64,000 nucleotides of DNA from Paraburkholderia podalyriae. Lineage in GTDB: Bacteria; Pseudomonadota; Gammaproteobacteria; Burkholderiales; Burkholderiaceae. The notes under the pieces were generated by a model. It saw only the letters and a program-made list of their open reading frames with translations. It had not been told where the DNA came from and ran no database searches. The DNA lies in NCBI RefSeq assembly GCF_014397785.1, contig NZ_VZQQ01000005.1, positions 62,001 through 126,000 of the forward strand, read 5' to 3'. The translations under genes and the position numbers were made by a program. Of this stretch, positions 33,756 to 42,914 are shown in pieces (within the stretch, counting starts at the first letter, position 1; every line of letters starts with the position of its first letter).

Positions 33756-35113
33756 CACTCCTCCCGCGCGATGAAATCGCGCAGCGCGCGATGGAAGTTC
33801 GATACCGACGTTTCCTGCAGCGGATTCGTGCGCGAACCCTTGAAGCCGCGCGACTTCATGCCCTGCTGCACGTTGGTCATGTTCTGGAAGTCCTGCCACA
33901 GGATCAGGCCGAAGTTCTCATGTGCGTTCTCCTTCCAGTCATCCACGCCGTAATAGAACTCACGCTTTAGCGGCGGCTCCGCGCCCGGCGCGAAGCGCTG
34001 CAGCGACCAGATGTCATAGATGCACGAATCGGGGTTATCGCCATCCGGCCGTGCGCGGTAAAACAGCGCGCCGTCTGGATACGGCAGAAATATGAGGTTC
34101 GGGAAGACGTGCCAGTCCGCTCCCGCGCGACCCAGTTGCTCGAAAGAGACCTCGGGCCAGCCCGCGCCTTCCGCGATGGCCGCTTCGCGCTGAAAATCCA
34201 TCGCCTTTGCGAGGACTTCGAACTGGTTACCCGATGGAGACATCTCGGTCATCAGCCGCTTCGCCGCTTCGTAGTCGCGCGCGGTATTGATCGCCTTCAG
34301 CGTTTCTTCCATGACACGAAAAAAGTTCACGAGACCTTGGCGTACGTCCTCTGGCATCGGCTTGCCGGTTCTCGGCGAAGGCGCGCCGATCATCCGCGTG
34401 GCCGTCGCGTAGCCGAACATGCCGTGACGGCCGTAGGCGAAGCTGCGCGTGACGTCGTCTCCGGCGACGTCCAGCAGTTGAGGATGGGTTGCCGCTACGT
34501 GATAACCCTCGTTGAACGCTTCGAGTGCGACCTTCCAGTTACACGGCAGACGAATCGACTTGTACCAGCGGTAGCGCATCTTCTCGAACTCGAAGCAGTT
34601 CGTGATTTCCGGCACCGGATCGAGAAATTTAGCGAGCGGCTCGGCGTTCGGATCCATGTTGATGAAAACGAAACCGCCCCACGTGTCCACCTGAACATCG
34701 GTGAGATGCAGATCGCCGTCGGTCATTTCCGGGCAGCCGGCCCAGTCATCGCGATCGAGCACGCGCGCCACGCTGCCATCCAGATTCCACTGCCAGCCGT
34801 GATAGGCGCAGTGAAATTTTGCGGCCTTGCCGCAGCCGTTGGTCAAGCGGCGGCCACGATGCTGGCAGACGTTGAAAAAGGCCTTGATCTGGTCCGCCGC
34901 CGTTCGCACCACAATGATCGACTCGCCGGCCACGTCGAAGGTAACGTAGTCGCCGGCGTTGGGAATCTCTTCCAGCCGGCAGGCAACCTGCCACACGTGC
35001 GGCCAAAGGCGCTCGTTCTCCCGCTCGAGAAATTGCTTCGACAGGTAACTGTCCTTCGGGACAAAATCGAGGCGGACAATGTGTTCACCCGAATTGGGAC
35101 CTCTGTTACCCAT
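33755..35113 (-). CDS. Rieske non-heme iron ring-hydroxylating oxygenase, alpha subunit
   Basis: 452 aa. The Rieske cluster ligands are Cys83 and His85 (CQHRG) and Cys102 and His105 (CAYHGW). The mononuclear iron site is marked by NEGYHVAATH with His205 and His210. The C-terminal SRPBCC domain fills the rest. No beta subunit is adjacent, so this is an alpha-only oxygenase such as KshA or related monooxygenases. It probably hydroxylates a ring or demethylates a ring substituent. AAGGAG precedes the start; the promoter gap upstream carries a GAAC-N3-GTTC site. It may share the ferredoxin/reductase at 19328-20932. Confidence 0.94.
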   Translation of the reverse strand: MGNRGPNSGEHIVRLDFVPKDSYLSKQFLERENERLWPHVWQVACRLEEIPNAGDYVTFDVAGESIIVVRTAADQIKAFFNVCQHRGRRLTNGCGKAAKFHCAYHGWQWNLDGSVARVLDRDDWAGCPEMTDGDLHLTDVQVDTWGGFVFINMDPNAEPLAKFLDPVPEITNCFEFEKMRYRWYKSIRLPCNWKVALEAFNEGYHVAATHPQLLDVAGDDVTRSFAYGRHGMFGYATATRMIGAPSPRTGKPMPEDVRQGLVNFFRVMEETLKAINTARDYEAAKRLMTEMSPSGNQFEVLAKAMDFQREAAIAEGAGWPEVSFEQLGRAGADWHVFPNLIFLPYPDGALFYRARPDGDNPDSCIYDIWSLQRFAPGAEPPLKREFYYGVDDWKENAHENFGLILWQDFQNMTNVQQGMKSRGFKGSRTNPLQETSVSNFHRALRDFIAREE

Positions 35114-35217
35114 TGATATCTCCTTCGTGATGTGGCCGGCGTAGGCGCCGGTTCCGGCTTTTTATCTGGCGGCCGCGCGGTTGGCGGTCTATATGCAACT
35201 ATATGTTCAATTTCTAT

Positions 35218-35228
35218 GAACGGCGTTC
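35218..35228. promoter_or_regulatory. GAAC-N3-GTTC site 4
   Basis: GAACGGCGTTC, perfect arms, 105 bp upstream of the Rieske oxygenase start, in the 159-bp gap after the etfA stop. It suggests an internal promoter of the long operon. Confidence 0.6.
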
Positions 35229-35272
35229 AGATGCTAGGCTGACGCGCGGATTGCTGTCAATCCGGGCGAACG

Positions 35273-36205
35273 TCAATCGAGCGCAGCGGTCAGCGCCGGG
35301 ACAGCGTCGAAGAGATCGGCGGTGAGACCGTAGTCGGCGACCTGAAAGATCGGTGCCTCGGCGTCCTTGTTGATCGCGACGATGACTTTCGAGTCCTTCA
35401 TGCCGGCGAGGTGCTGAATGGCCCCCGATATGCCCACCGCGATATACAACTGAGGCGCGACGATCTTGCCCGTCTGACCGACCTGATAGTCGTTCGGCAC
35501 GAAGCCCGCGTCGACCGCCGCACGCGACGCTCCGACCGCGGCGCCAAGCTTGTCCGCAAGCGCGTCGAGCAGCCTGAAGTTGTCGCCGTTCTGCATGCCG
35601 CGGCCGCCCGACACCACAATGTTCGCCGCGGCAAGCTCCGGCCGGCTCGACTTCGTGAGTTCCTGCCCGACAAAACGGGCCTTGTCGAAAGCCGGTGCCG
35701 ACGCAACCGCGCGTAGCGGCGCGGTGGCCGAGCCGGTGGATGCGGCATCGAACGCGGTCGGACGAATCGTGATGACCTTGATCGGGTCGGAGGATTGCAC
35801 CGTTGCGAGTGCATTGCCGGCATAGATCGGGCGCACGAAAATATCAGGTGCCTTGAACGAAACGACATCGGAAATCTGCGCGCTGTCGAGCAACGCGGCC
35901 ACCCGGGGCATGAAGTTTTTGCCCACGGCCGTGGACGCTGCGATCACATGTGTATAGGTGCGGGCCAGTGAAACGACTAGTGCGGCGAGATTTTCCGGCA
36001 ACCCGTGCGCGTATTCGGGTGCATCCGCGACGAGCACTTCGGCGACGCCGGCGACGTTCGCAGCTTGTTGCGCGACGGCCGACGCGCCGTGGCCCGCCAC
36101 CAGTACATGAATCTCGCCGCCCGCTGCGCCCGCCGCCGTGATGGCGTTGAGCGTGGCGCGCTTGAGGGTTGCGTTGTCGTGTTCGGCGATTACGAGAGTC
36201 GTCAT
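35273..36205 (-). CDS. etfA: Electron transfer flavoprotein, alpha subunit
   Basis: 310 aa. N-terminal adenosine-binding-like domain and the C-terminal FAD domain with [24 protein letters not shown] and [16 protein letters not shown], all canonical for EtfA. It carries electrons from acyl-CoA dehydrogenases to ETF:quinone oxidoreductase. The window encodes eight acyl-CoA dehydrogenases, so a dedicated ETF at the head of the operon fits. It follows etfB with a two-base gap. Confidence 0.97.
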   Translation of the reverse strand: MTTLVIAEHDNATLKRATLNAITAAGAAGGEIHVLVAGHGASAVAQQAANVAGVAEVLVADAPEYAHGLPENLAALVVSLARTYTHVIAASTAVGKNFMPRVAALLDSAQISDVVSFKAPDIFVRPIYAGNALATVQSSDPIKVITIRPTAFDAASTGSATAPLRAVASAPAFDKARFVGQELTKSSRPELAAANIVVSGGRGMQNGDNFRLLDALADKLGAAVGASRAAVDAGFVPNDYQVGQTGKIVAPQLYIAVGISGAIQHLAGMKDSKVIVAINKDAEAPIFQVADYGLTADLFDAVPALTAALD

Positions 36206-36207
36206 GA

Positions 36208-36957
36208 TCAGATCACCTTCGCTTCGTTTCGAAGCTTTTCAATCAGCGCTGCAACGTCCGGAACCATCACGCCGCCCTTACGCGCCGGCGGCTCGGTCAC
36301 TTCGAGAACTTTCAGTCGAGGCGCGACGTCTACGCCCAACGCCTCGGGGCTCAGCGTCTCCAGAGGCTTCTTCTTGGCTTTCATGATGTTGGGCAGCGTC
36401 ACATAGCGCGGACTATTGAGGCGCAAATCCGTCGTGACCACGGCCGGCAGATCGAGCGCGACGCGTTCGAGCCCGCCATCGATCTCACGCGTGACGAGTA
36501 GTTGTTGACCGTCCACTTCCGTCTTGAACGCGAACGTCGCTTGCGGCCAGCCGAGGATTGCGGCGAGCTTCTGCCCGGTTTGGCCAGCGTCGTTGTCGAT
36601 GGCCTGCTTGCCGAGCAACACCAGTTGCGGGGTTTCCCGTGCGGCCACGGCGGCCAGCAGCTTGGCGACTGCGAGCGGCTGCAGACCTTCATTGCTCTCC
36701 ACGAGCACGGCGCGATCCGCCCCCATGGCGAGTGCGGTACGCAGTACCTCCTGTGATTGCGCGGTTCCCGCCGATACCACGACGACTTCACTCGCCACGC
36801 CCGCTTCCTTCAGGCGCACCGCCTCCTCCACCGCGATCTCGTCGAACGGGTTCATGGCCATTTTCACGTTGGCCAGATCGACGCCCGAGCCGTCTGATTT
36901 CACCCGGGGTTTCACGTTGTAGTCGATCACGCGCTTCACCGCGACCAGTATCTTCAA
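36208..36957 (-). CDS. etfB: Electron transfer flavoprotein, beta subunit
   Basis: 249 aa. It begins [16 protein letters not shown] with a TTG start codon (36957) supported by GGAG seven bases upstream; no better start exists. The [16 protein letters not shown] block and the AMP-binding [10 protein letters not shown] are typical. It forms the heterodimer with EtfA. The gene heads a minus-strand operon of about fifteen genes, and a perfect GAAC-N3-GTTC palindrome lies 24 bp upstream, overlapping the likely promoter. Confidence 0.97.
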   Translation of the reverse strand: MKILVAVKRVIDYNVKPRVKSDGSGVDLANVKMAMNPFDEIAVEEAVRLKEAGVASEVVVVSAGTAQSQEVLRTALAMGADRAVLVESNEGLQPLAVAKLLAAVAARETPQLVLLGKQAIDNDAGQTGQKLAAILGWPQATFAFKTEVDGQQLLVTREIDGGLERVALDLPAVVTTDLRLNSPRYVTLPNIMKAKKKPLETLSPEALGVDVAPRLKVLEVTEPPARKGGVMVPDVAALIEKLRNEAKVI

Positions 36958-36980
36958 TTTGACGCTCCGAACGCTTTGTT

Positions 36981-36991
36981 GAACAATGTTC
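36981..36991. promoter_or_regulatory. GAAC-N3-GTTC site 5
   Basis: GAACAATGTTC, perfect arms, in the divergent gap 24 bp from the etfB start and 104 bp from the MDR gene start. A further GAAC half-site follows a few bases on. Confidence 0.65.
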
Positions 36992-37094
36992 CATATTCTG
37001 AACTCATCTTTTTGCCCCTGTCAACGAGAAGAGTGAGGAAAGCGTCGCTCGACAACGAATTCGACGCTCTCGTTCAAAACCATGGAGACGACAA

Positions 37095-38105
37095 ATGAAG
37101 CTTTATCGATGCGAGCGTTTTGAAGGCATTGCGGGCCTGGCGTTATGCGAGGAACCCGATCCGGCGCCGCCCGGCGCTCATCAGGTACTGGTGCAGGTCA
37201 ATGCAAGTTCGCTGAATTTTCGCGAGTTGCTGCTGATGAACGGTGCGTTTCGCGACTGGATGGCACCCAACTTCATTCCGGCCTCGGACGGCGCCGGCGT
37301 CGTGCTTGCCGTCGGTCCGGGCGTACGGCGCTTCAAGCCCGGCGACCGGGTGATCGGCAATTTCGCGGAGAACTGGCACGGCGGCGCGCGCCCGCAACAC
37401 GCAGATACCCTGGGCCGCGGCGCTATTGTCGAAGGCATGCTCCGCGACAAGGTCGTACTAAGCGAGGAGGAGCTGGTTGGTGTTCCGCCTCATCTTTCCG
37501 ACGAGGAAGCCGCAACGCTGCCCTGCGCCGCCGTCACCGCCTGGAACGCGCTATGCCAGCATGCGCCCCTGCTGCCGGGCCAAGCCGTCCTCGTGCAAGG
37601 CTCCGGCGGCGTATCGATCTTCGCTCTGCAACTGGCACGACTGTTCGGCGCGCGCGTGATCGCTACCTCGTCAAGCGAAACGAAGCTCAAGCGCCTGACC
37701 GAGCTCGGTGCCGACGCCACGATCAACTACCGCGACACGCCGAATTGGGACGACGCCGTGCTGAGCCTGACCGATGGCCGTGGAGTCGATCTGGTCGTCG
37801 AGGTGGGCGGCGCGCAAACATTCGGCAAGTCCATTGCCGCCACACGGGACGGCGGGCGGATCAGCGTCGTGGGGCTGCTGACCGGCGCCCCTTCTGCCGG
37901 CGAAGGGTTCTTCACACGCGGAGTATCGATCGCGCCGATCCGCGTCGGCTCCCGTCAGGATTTCGAATCGATGAATCGCGCAATCGCATTGCACGAACTC
38001 AGGCCGGTCATCGACTCTGCTTACGACTTTGCGCATGTGCCGGATGCGCTGCGGCACCTCGAAAGCCAGAAGCATTTCGGCAAGATCGTCATTCGCCACC
38101 AGTAA
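37095..38105 (+). CDS. Zinc-independent MDR oxidoreductase (quinone-reductase/enoyl-reductase-like)
   Basis: 336 aa. The GroES-like N-terminal domain (VQVNASSLNFRELLLMNG, ASDGAGVVLAVG) lacks the zinc cysteines of alcohol dehydrogenases. The Rossmann domain has VQGSGGVSIFALQLARLFGA. This is the NADPH:quinone-reductase/2-enone-reductase group, which reduces conjugated double bonds. GGAGA precedes the ATG. It heads a two-gene plus-strand unit with an SDR, divergent from etfB. Confidence 0.9.
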   Translation: MKLYRCERFEGIAGLALCEEPDPAPPGAHQVLVQVNASSLNFRELLLMNGAFRDWMAPNFIPASDGAGVVLAVGPGVRRFKPGDRVIGNFAENWHGGARPQHADTLGRGAIVEGMLRDKVVLSEEELVGVPPHLSDEEAATLPCAAVTAWNALCQHAPLLPGQAVLVQGSGGVSIFALQLARLFGARVIATSSSETKLKRLTELGADATINYRDTPNWDDAVLSLTDGRGVDLVVEVGGAQTFGKSIAATRDGGRISVVGLLTGAPSAGEGFFTRGVSIAPIRVGSRQDFESMNRAIALHELRPVIDSAYDFAHVPDALRHLESQKHFGKIVIRHQ

Positions 38106-38136
38106 CCAGCCTTCGCATGATCCACGGAGTCAGACT

Positions 38137-38919
38137 ATGAAACTGTTTTCACTGGAAGGACAGATTGCGCTCGTCACCGGCGCGTCGCGCGGTCTCGGCT
38201 TTGCCATGGCGTCCGCGTTGGCATCGGCCGGTGCGACCGTCATCCTCTGCGCGCGTTCGCGCACAAGCCTCGAAACCGCCGCGGAATCGATTCGCAAAGC
38301 GGGCGGCGACGTCGATATCGAACCGTTCGACCTCACCGATCAGAACGCAATCCGAAACGGCGTTCGCAACGTCCTTGCGCGCCACGGACGCATCGACGTA
38401 CTGCTCAACAACGCGGGCATTTGCGAGTGGAGCGATTTTTTCGAGTCGAACGTAGACATGTGGCAACGAACGATGGATACCAACGTCACGGCCGCATACC
38501 TGCTCGCGCAGGAAGTGGCGCGCCCCATGATCGAACGCGGACACGGACGCATCATCAACGTCGGGTCCTATGTGTCGGTGCTCGGCCGCGAGAAGCTTCA
38601 AGCGTATGTGGCGAGCAAACACGCCGTTGCCGGACTCACGAAATCGCTCGGCGCAGAGCTGGGTCGGCACGGCGTTCGTTGCAACGGCATCTGCCCCGGC
38701 TACTTCCTCACCGATATGGCCGAGCCCGTCACGTCGAATCCGCAAATGAAGGAGATCGTGCGCTCGCATATCTCCGTTGGCCGCTGGGGAAACCCCGAAG
38801 AACTCGGTGGCGTCGCCGTGTTTCTCGCCTCCGAGGCAAGCTCCTACATGAACGGGCAAATGCTGATGGTCGACGGCGGGGTTTCGGAGATCCTGAGCTT
38901 CCCGATGTCCGTCGTGTAG
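38137..38919 (+). CDS. SDR family oxidoreductase (classical, FabG-like)
   Basis: 260 aa from the ATG at 38137 with GGAG seven bases before; the longer frame to 38029 overlaps the MDR gene. Motifs: TGASRGLG, NNAG, Ser in VGSYV, YVASK, and the C-terminal MLMVDGG. It probably oxidises a secondary alcohol or reduces a ketone with NAD(P). Partner of the MDR gene upstream; a rho-independent terminator follows. Confidence 0.92.
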   Translation: MKLFSLEGQIALVTGASRGLGFAMASALASAGATVILCARSRTSLETAAESIRKAGGDVDIEPFDLTDQNAIRNGVRNVLARHGRIDVLLNNAGICEWSDFFESNVDMWQRTMDTNVTAAYLLAQEVARPMIERGHGRIINVGSYVSVLGREKLQAYVASKHAVAGLTKSLGAELGRHGVRCNGICPGYFLTDMAEPVTSNPQMKEIVRSHISVGRWGNPEELGGVAVFLASEASSYMNGQMLMVDGGVSEILSFPMSVV

Positions 38920-38966
38920 AAAAGCGAGAGGCGCTCGCCCTAACGCGCCGATTGAGTTGAACACAG

Positions 38967-39007
38967 ACTGGCCCGCTATCCCGGCGGATCGCGGGCCAGT
39001 TCTTTTG
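38967..39007 (+). terminator. Rho-independent terminator
   Basis: Perfect 10-bp arms ACTGGCCCGC/GCGGGCCAGT with a 14-base loop followed by TCTTTTG. It closes the MDR-SDR unit and faces the convergent MMPL gene. Confidence 0.8.
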
Positions 39008-39053
39008 TACCGCGGACGGTGCCGCGCGCAAAGCGGCACGCGTTACAGCACCG

Positions 39054-41534
39054 CTACCGCAGCGTCACCTCGCCGTTACGGGCTTCGACGTTCGCGGGAC
39101 CGGCCGCGGCGCTCTTCGCCACCGCCTTACGCGATATTCCTTGCAACAGGAAATGCGACAGCGCCGGAATGAGGATCAGCGCGCCGATCATGTTCCACAG
39201 GAACATGAACGTGAGCAAGATGCCCATGTCGGCCTGGAACTTGATCGGGGAGAACGTCCATGTCACGACGCCGGCAGCCAGCGTTACGCCGACCAGCGCC
39301 ACGACCTTGCCCGTGAACTGCACCGCATGGCGATAAGCTACGCGCAGCGGTTGCCCGGCACGCTGATACGCGAGCTGCACGCTCAGCAGATAGAGTGCAT
39401 AGTCGACGCCAATCCCCACGCCCAATGCAATCACAGGCAGCGTCGCCACTTTCACGCCGATGCCGAGCTTGACCATCAGCGCCTCGCACAGCACCGAAGT
39501 GATCCCGAGCGGCACGACGGCGACCACGACAGCGCGCCAGCTGCGGAATGTGATGAAGCACAGCAAAATCACCGCCGCATACACCATGAACAGCATGGTG
39601 CGATTCGCTTTCGCGACGACCACGTTCGTCACCGCATCGATACCCGCCGAGCCGGCAACCATCAGGAACTGGTGATCGGCGTCGCTGTGGGCTTTCGCGA
39701 ATGCTTCCGCGGCCTCCATGACGCGCGACAGCGTCGCGGCTTTGTGATCGGTCAGATAGGCAATGACGGGCGCCGTGCCGCAAGTTTGGCTCAGCAGATC
39801 GGGATGATCGAGCAGGATTTGCCACACCGTCTTATTTACGATCGAAGGCACGCGGTCTATCGTGTACCACTTCGGGTAGCCCTCGTAAAAGCCCGCCGTT
39901 ACCCAGCGCGCGAGGCCGCCGACCGACGTCGTCGTCTGCACGCCCGGTACCCCGCGTAGTGTGGTTTCGAGTCGGTCGGCTTCGAGCACGAGCGGGAAGT
40001 TGTTGGCGTCGCAAGTGCCGTGCGACGACTTGCCGACCACGACGAAAAGGTCGCTCGACAGGCCGAAATGCGCATTGGTGTACGCGTTGTCGAGGTTGTA
40101 GCGCGAGTCCGGCCTGAGTTCCGGCGCGCCCGAATCGAGGTCGCCGATCTGCAGATGCTGGCTGATCGACCAGCCGGCCACCGTGAGTGCCGCAGCGCAA
40201 ACGATCGCACCCACGGCCCAGCGCCGTTCAGTGAAGCGGTCGAGCAGATTCCACAGCGCGCCCGCCGACGAGGTGCCGCGTGCGTCGTTCTGTTCGCCGC
40301 GCACACTACGTCGTGCAGCCGAGGGACTTACGCCAACATAGGAGAGTAGTACCGGCAGTAGCAGCAGATTCGTGAACACCAGCACGCCCACGCCAACGCT
40401 CGCCGTGAACGCAAGATCCTTGATCACCGGAATGTCGATGACCATCAGCACGGCGAAGCCAACCACGTCCGCGAGCAACGCCGTAAGACCGGCGAGAAAG
40501 AGCCGCCGGAACGTGTAGCGCGCCGCTACATAGCGATGCGTTCCGCGCCCAATGTCCTGCGTGATCCCGTTCATCTTCTGTGCGCCATGCGACACGCCGA
40601 TAGCGAAAACGAGGAACGGCACCAGCACCGAATAGGGATCCAGCACATAGCCGAGCGTGCGAATGATGCCGAGCTGCCAGATCACCGCAATCAGCGAACA
40701 CGCCACCACTAGCAATGTGCTGCGATAGCAGCGCGTGTAGAGAAAGATCACGCCGAGGGCGATCGCCGCGGCCACGCCGAAGTACATCGCCACCAGCTTG
40801 AGACCGTCGATCAGGTCGCCGATCAGCTTCGCGAAGCCCACCACGTGCACGTGCACCTCGCCGTGACCCTCGTTCTTGATGACCTCGTCGATCTGGTGTG
40901 AAAGCTTGGCGTAGTCGAGCGGTTTGCCGGTATCGGCATAATGATCGAGCAGCGGTAGCTGGATCATGCTCGAATGCAGATCATTCGATACGATGCTGCC
41001 CACGATGTTGGCGCGCGCGACGTTCGTTCGTAGCTGTCCGATAGCCTGCGCGGACGCGTCGAACCCGTCCGGCATCACCGGTCCGCCCGCAAAGCCGCGC
41101 TCGGTGACCACATTCCAGCGAACAATCGGCATCCAGATCGACTTCACGCCAGGACGATCGACGCCCGGAATCAGGAACAACGCATCATTGATACGCCGCA
41201 GCGCGGCGAGATACTTCGGATCATAAATGTCGCCCGAGGGATTCTCGACGACGATCCGAAGCGAATTGCCGAGGCCTTTCAGGTCCGCCTTGTTGGCGAG
41301 ATAGTTCCTGATGTACGGATGCGACAGCGGAATCATCTTCTCGAAGCTCGCATTCACCTCGAGCCGCAGCGCCTGGAACCCTAGCACCGCGGTGATGATC
41401 GCGCATATGACGATGAGCCAGGGACGGCGGTTGAAGATCAACCGTTCAAGCGCGTTGCCTGACTGTGAATCGAACTGGGCAAGATCTGCCACGACGGGCA
41501 TCTTGTCGAATTGGGCATTGTTACCGCCAGCCAT
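39054..41534 (-). CDS. MMPL/RND-family transporter (hydrophobe exporter-like)
   Basis: 826 aa with two repeats, each a single helix, a large periplasmic loop and a bundle of about five helices, for some twelve membrane segments. The first helix is near residue 38 (LIVICAIITAVLGFQAL); bundles lie near 235-400 and 640-810. FLVFAIGVSHGAQKMNG and GVGIGVDYALYLLSV carry the acidic/polar residues typical of proton-driven RND pumps. Homologues next to DUF1302, DUF1329 and YCF48-like genes occur in proteobacterial steroid and hydrocarbon clusters. It probably moves the hydrophobic substrate or an intermediate across the envelope. GGGGGAG precedes the start. Confidence 0.92.
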   Translation of the reverse strand: MAGGNNAQFDKMPVVADLAQFDSQSGNALERLIFNRRPWLIVICAIITAVLGFQALRLEVNASFEKMIPLSHPYIRNYLANKADLKGLGNSLRIVVENPSGDIYDPKYLAALRRINDALFLIPGVDRPGVKSIWMPIVRWNVVTERGFAGGPVMPDGFDASAQAIGQLRTNVARANIVGSIVSNDLHSSMIQLPLLDHYADTGKPLDYAKLSHQIDEVIKNEGHGEVHVHVVGFAKLIGDLIDGLKLVAMYFGVAAAIALGVIFLYTRCYRSTLLVVACSLIAVIWQLGIIRTLGYVLDPYSVLVPFLVFAIGVSHGAQKMNGITQDIGRGTHRYVAARYTFRRLFLAGLTALLADVVGFAVLMVIDIPVIKDLAFTASVGVGVLVFTNLLLLPVLLSYVGVSPSAARRSVRGEQNDARGTSSAGALWNLLDRFTERRWAVGAIVCAAALTVAGWSISQHLQIGDLDSGAPELRPDSRYNLDNAYTNAHFGLSSDLFVVVGKSSHGTCDANNFPLVLEADRLETTLRGVPGVQTTTSVGGLARWVTAGFYEGYPKWYTIDRVPSIVNKTVWQILLDHPDLLSQTCGTAPVIAYLTDHKAATLSRVMEAAEAFAKAHSDADHQFLMVAGSAGIDAVTNVVVAKANRTMLFMVYAAVILLCFITFRSWRAVVVAVVPLGITSVLCEALMVKLGIGVKVATLPVIALGVGIGVDYALYLLSVQLAYQRAGQPLRVAYRHAVQFTGKVVALVGVTLAAGVVTWTFSPIKFQADMGILLTFMFLWNMIGALILIPALSHFLLQGISRKAVAKSAAAGPANVEARNGEVTLR

Positions 41535-41546
41535 GTCTGCTCCCCC

Positions 41547-42611
41547 TTAGTGCGACTTCGACAATGTGATCCGCGACAGGCCGGCCGCGCCGGCCAGCAC
41601 CGCGGTGTCGCCGCGCAGCGCCATGGCGAAGATGCCGCCCGGCTGGCTCGCGCCGAGTGTATGAAACGTTGCCCCCTGGTCGACGCTCTCGAGCAGCTCG
41701 CCCGCCTGGGTCGCGAGAATAAGGTGACCGTTCGGCAGTTCAGCCGAAGCGAGAATGCTCGCGCCGGTCGGCAGCGTGATCTTGTCCCAGGTCGCGCCGC
41801 CGTCGGTGGAGCGATACGCGTTGCCGAGCAGACCGTAGACGATCATCGCGTTGTGCGTGGAAGCGAGACCGAAGAAGCTACCCTTCGACGGTGTAGGCAC
41901 CGCGACGAAACGCTGCTTGTCGGCATCGAGCTTGAGCAGCAGCCCCTGTTCGCCCGCGATATAAAGCGTGCCGTTGATACGGCGCATCGCATGCAGGTTC
42001 AACGCGTTGGGATTGTCAACTCGATCGAACCAGGGCACCCAGCTCTTGCCACCGTCGTCGGTGTGAAAAATGATGTTGAACGAACCGATGACCCAGCCGG
42101 AACGCTCGTCATCGAACCAGACGTCGAGGAACGGACGGCCTCCATGGTCTGCTTCGAAGCGCTCGGCCTCTTCGCGCGATGCCTTGAGATCGGGTGAATC
42201 GCCCTGTTGCTTCGCGTAGTACTCGCTCATCAGCCTGGCCGCCTGCTGGCCGTCGAGCTGTCGCGCCCAGCTATTGCCACCGTCGGTGGTATGGAGCACC
42301 TCGCCGTCGTGTCCGACGGCCCAGCCCAGCGCGGCCGACTTGAACGTAACGGCCACCAGATCGGAACTCACCGGCACCTGTACCTGGCGCCAGTGCATGG
42401 CCGCGTCGTCCGATACGAGAATTGCTCCGCGCGGACCCACCGCGACCAGGCGCTGTCCGGCCTGCGCCAGCGCCATCAGCGGTTCATGCGCGGCCTGCGG
42501 GTTGATGACGGCGGGCGAGCGCATCGGGTCGGCGAATTCGGCATAGACCGACCCGCTCGCGGCGCATGCCGCGGCGGCGAGTGCCAGCCAGCGAAACAGG
42601 GTCTTGCGCAT
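41547..42611 (-). CDS. YCF48-like beta-propeller protein, exported
   Basis: 354 aa. A signal peptide is clear (MRKTLFRWLALAAAACAASG then SVYA). It contains repeated blades with the [W/T]xxDGGxxW pattern, such as LHTTDGGNSWARQ, FHTDDGGKSWVPW and STDGGATWDKI, as in YCF48/HCF136 assembly factors. In MMPL-DUF1302-DUF1329 loci it is thought to work with the transporter in the periplasm; its role is not established. AAGGAGA precedes the start. A 303-bp gap separates it from the DUF1329 gene. Confidence 0.9.
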   Translation of the reverse strand: MRKTLFRWLALAAAACAASGSVYAEFADPMRSPAVINPQAAHEPLMALAQAGQRLVAVGPRGAILVSDDAAMHWRQVQVPVSSDLVAVTFKSAALGWAVGHDGEVLHTTDGGNSWARQLDGQQAARLMSEYYAKQQGDSPDLKASREEAERFEADHGGRPFLDVWFDDERSGWVIGSFNIIFHTDDGGKSWVPWFDRVDNPNALNLHAMRRINGTLYIAGEQGLLLKLDADKQRFVAVPTPSKGSFFGLASTHNAMIVYGLLGNAYRSTDGGATWDKITLPTGASILASAELPNGHLILATQAGELLESVDQGATFHTLGASQPGGIFAMALRGDTAVLAGAAGLSRITLSKSH

Positions 42612-42914
42612 TGTGTCTCCTTCACAGTAACTGGCGATCGATCACGCGAACAGTCCTGAGCTTTTTATGAAAACTTCTTTGTGCGCCGTGCCATAGCCGG
42701 CACGGCGCACGTGCTGCGCTCCTTCCTCGTGCCCTTAATCAATATCCGGTGCTTCTTCAAAACTGTCTCCGTTTCCAGATTGATCCAATACCAAAAGCGA
42801 ACAACACTACTTTCGATGCGCACGACTCAAACCCGCCCCTGCTGGTGATGCGTCCCGCCAGGCAAGCCGGGCGGGACGCATCACTCAATACCTCATCCTC
42901 AACTCGGCGCGCAA
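42612..42914. other. Gap with two strong hairpins
   Basis: No gene seen. Hairpin 1 at 42681-42710 has perfect 12-bp arms (GTGCGCCGTGCC) and a 6-base loop. Hairpin 2 at 42845-42884 has perfect 15-bp arms (GTGATGCGTCCCGCC) and a 10-base loop. Neither has a T-tract on the minus strand. They may attenuate transcription or protect the upstream DUF1302-DUF1329 message, giving more outer-membrane protein than transporter. Confidence 0.6.
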
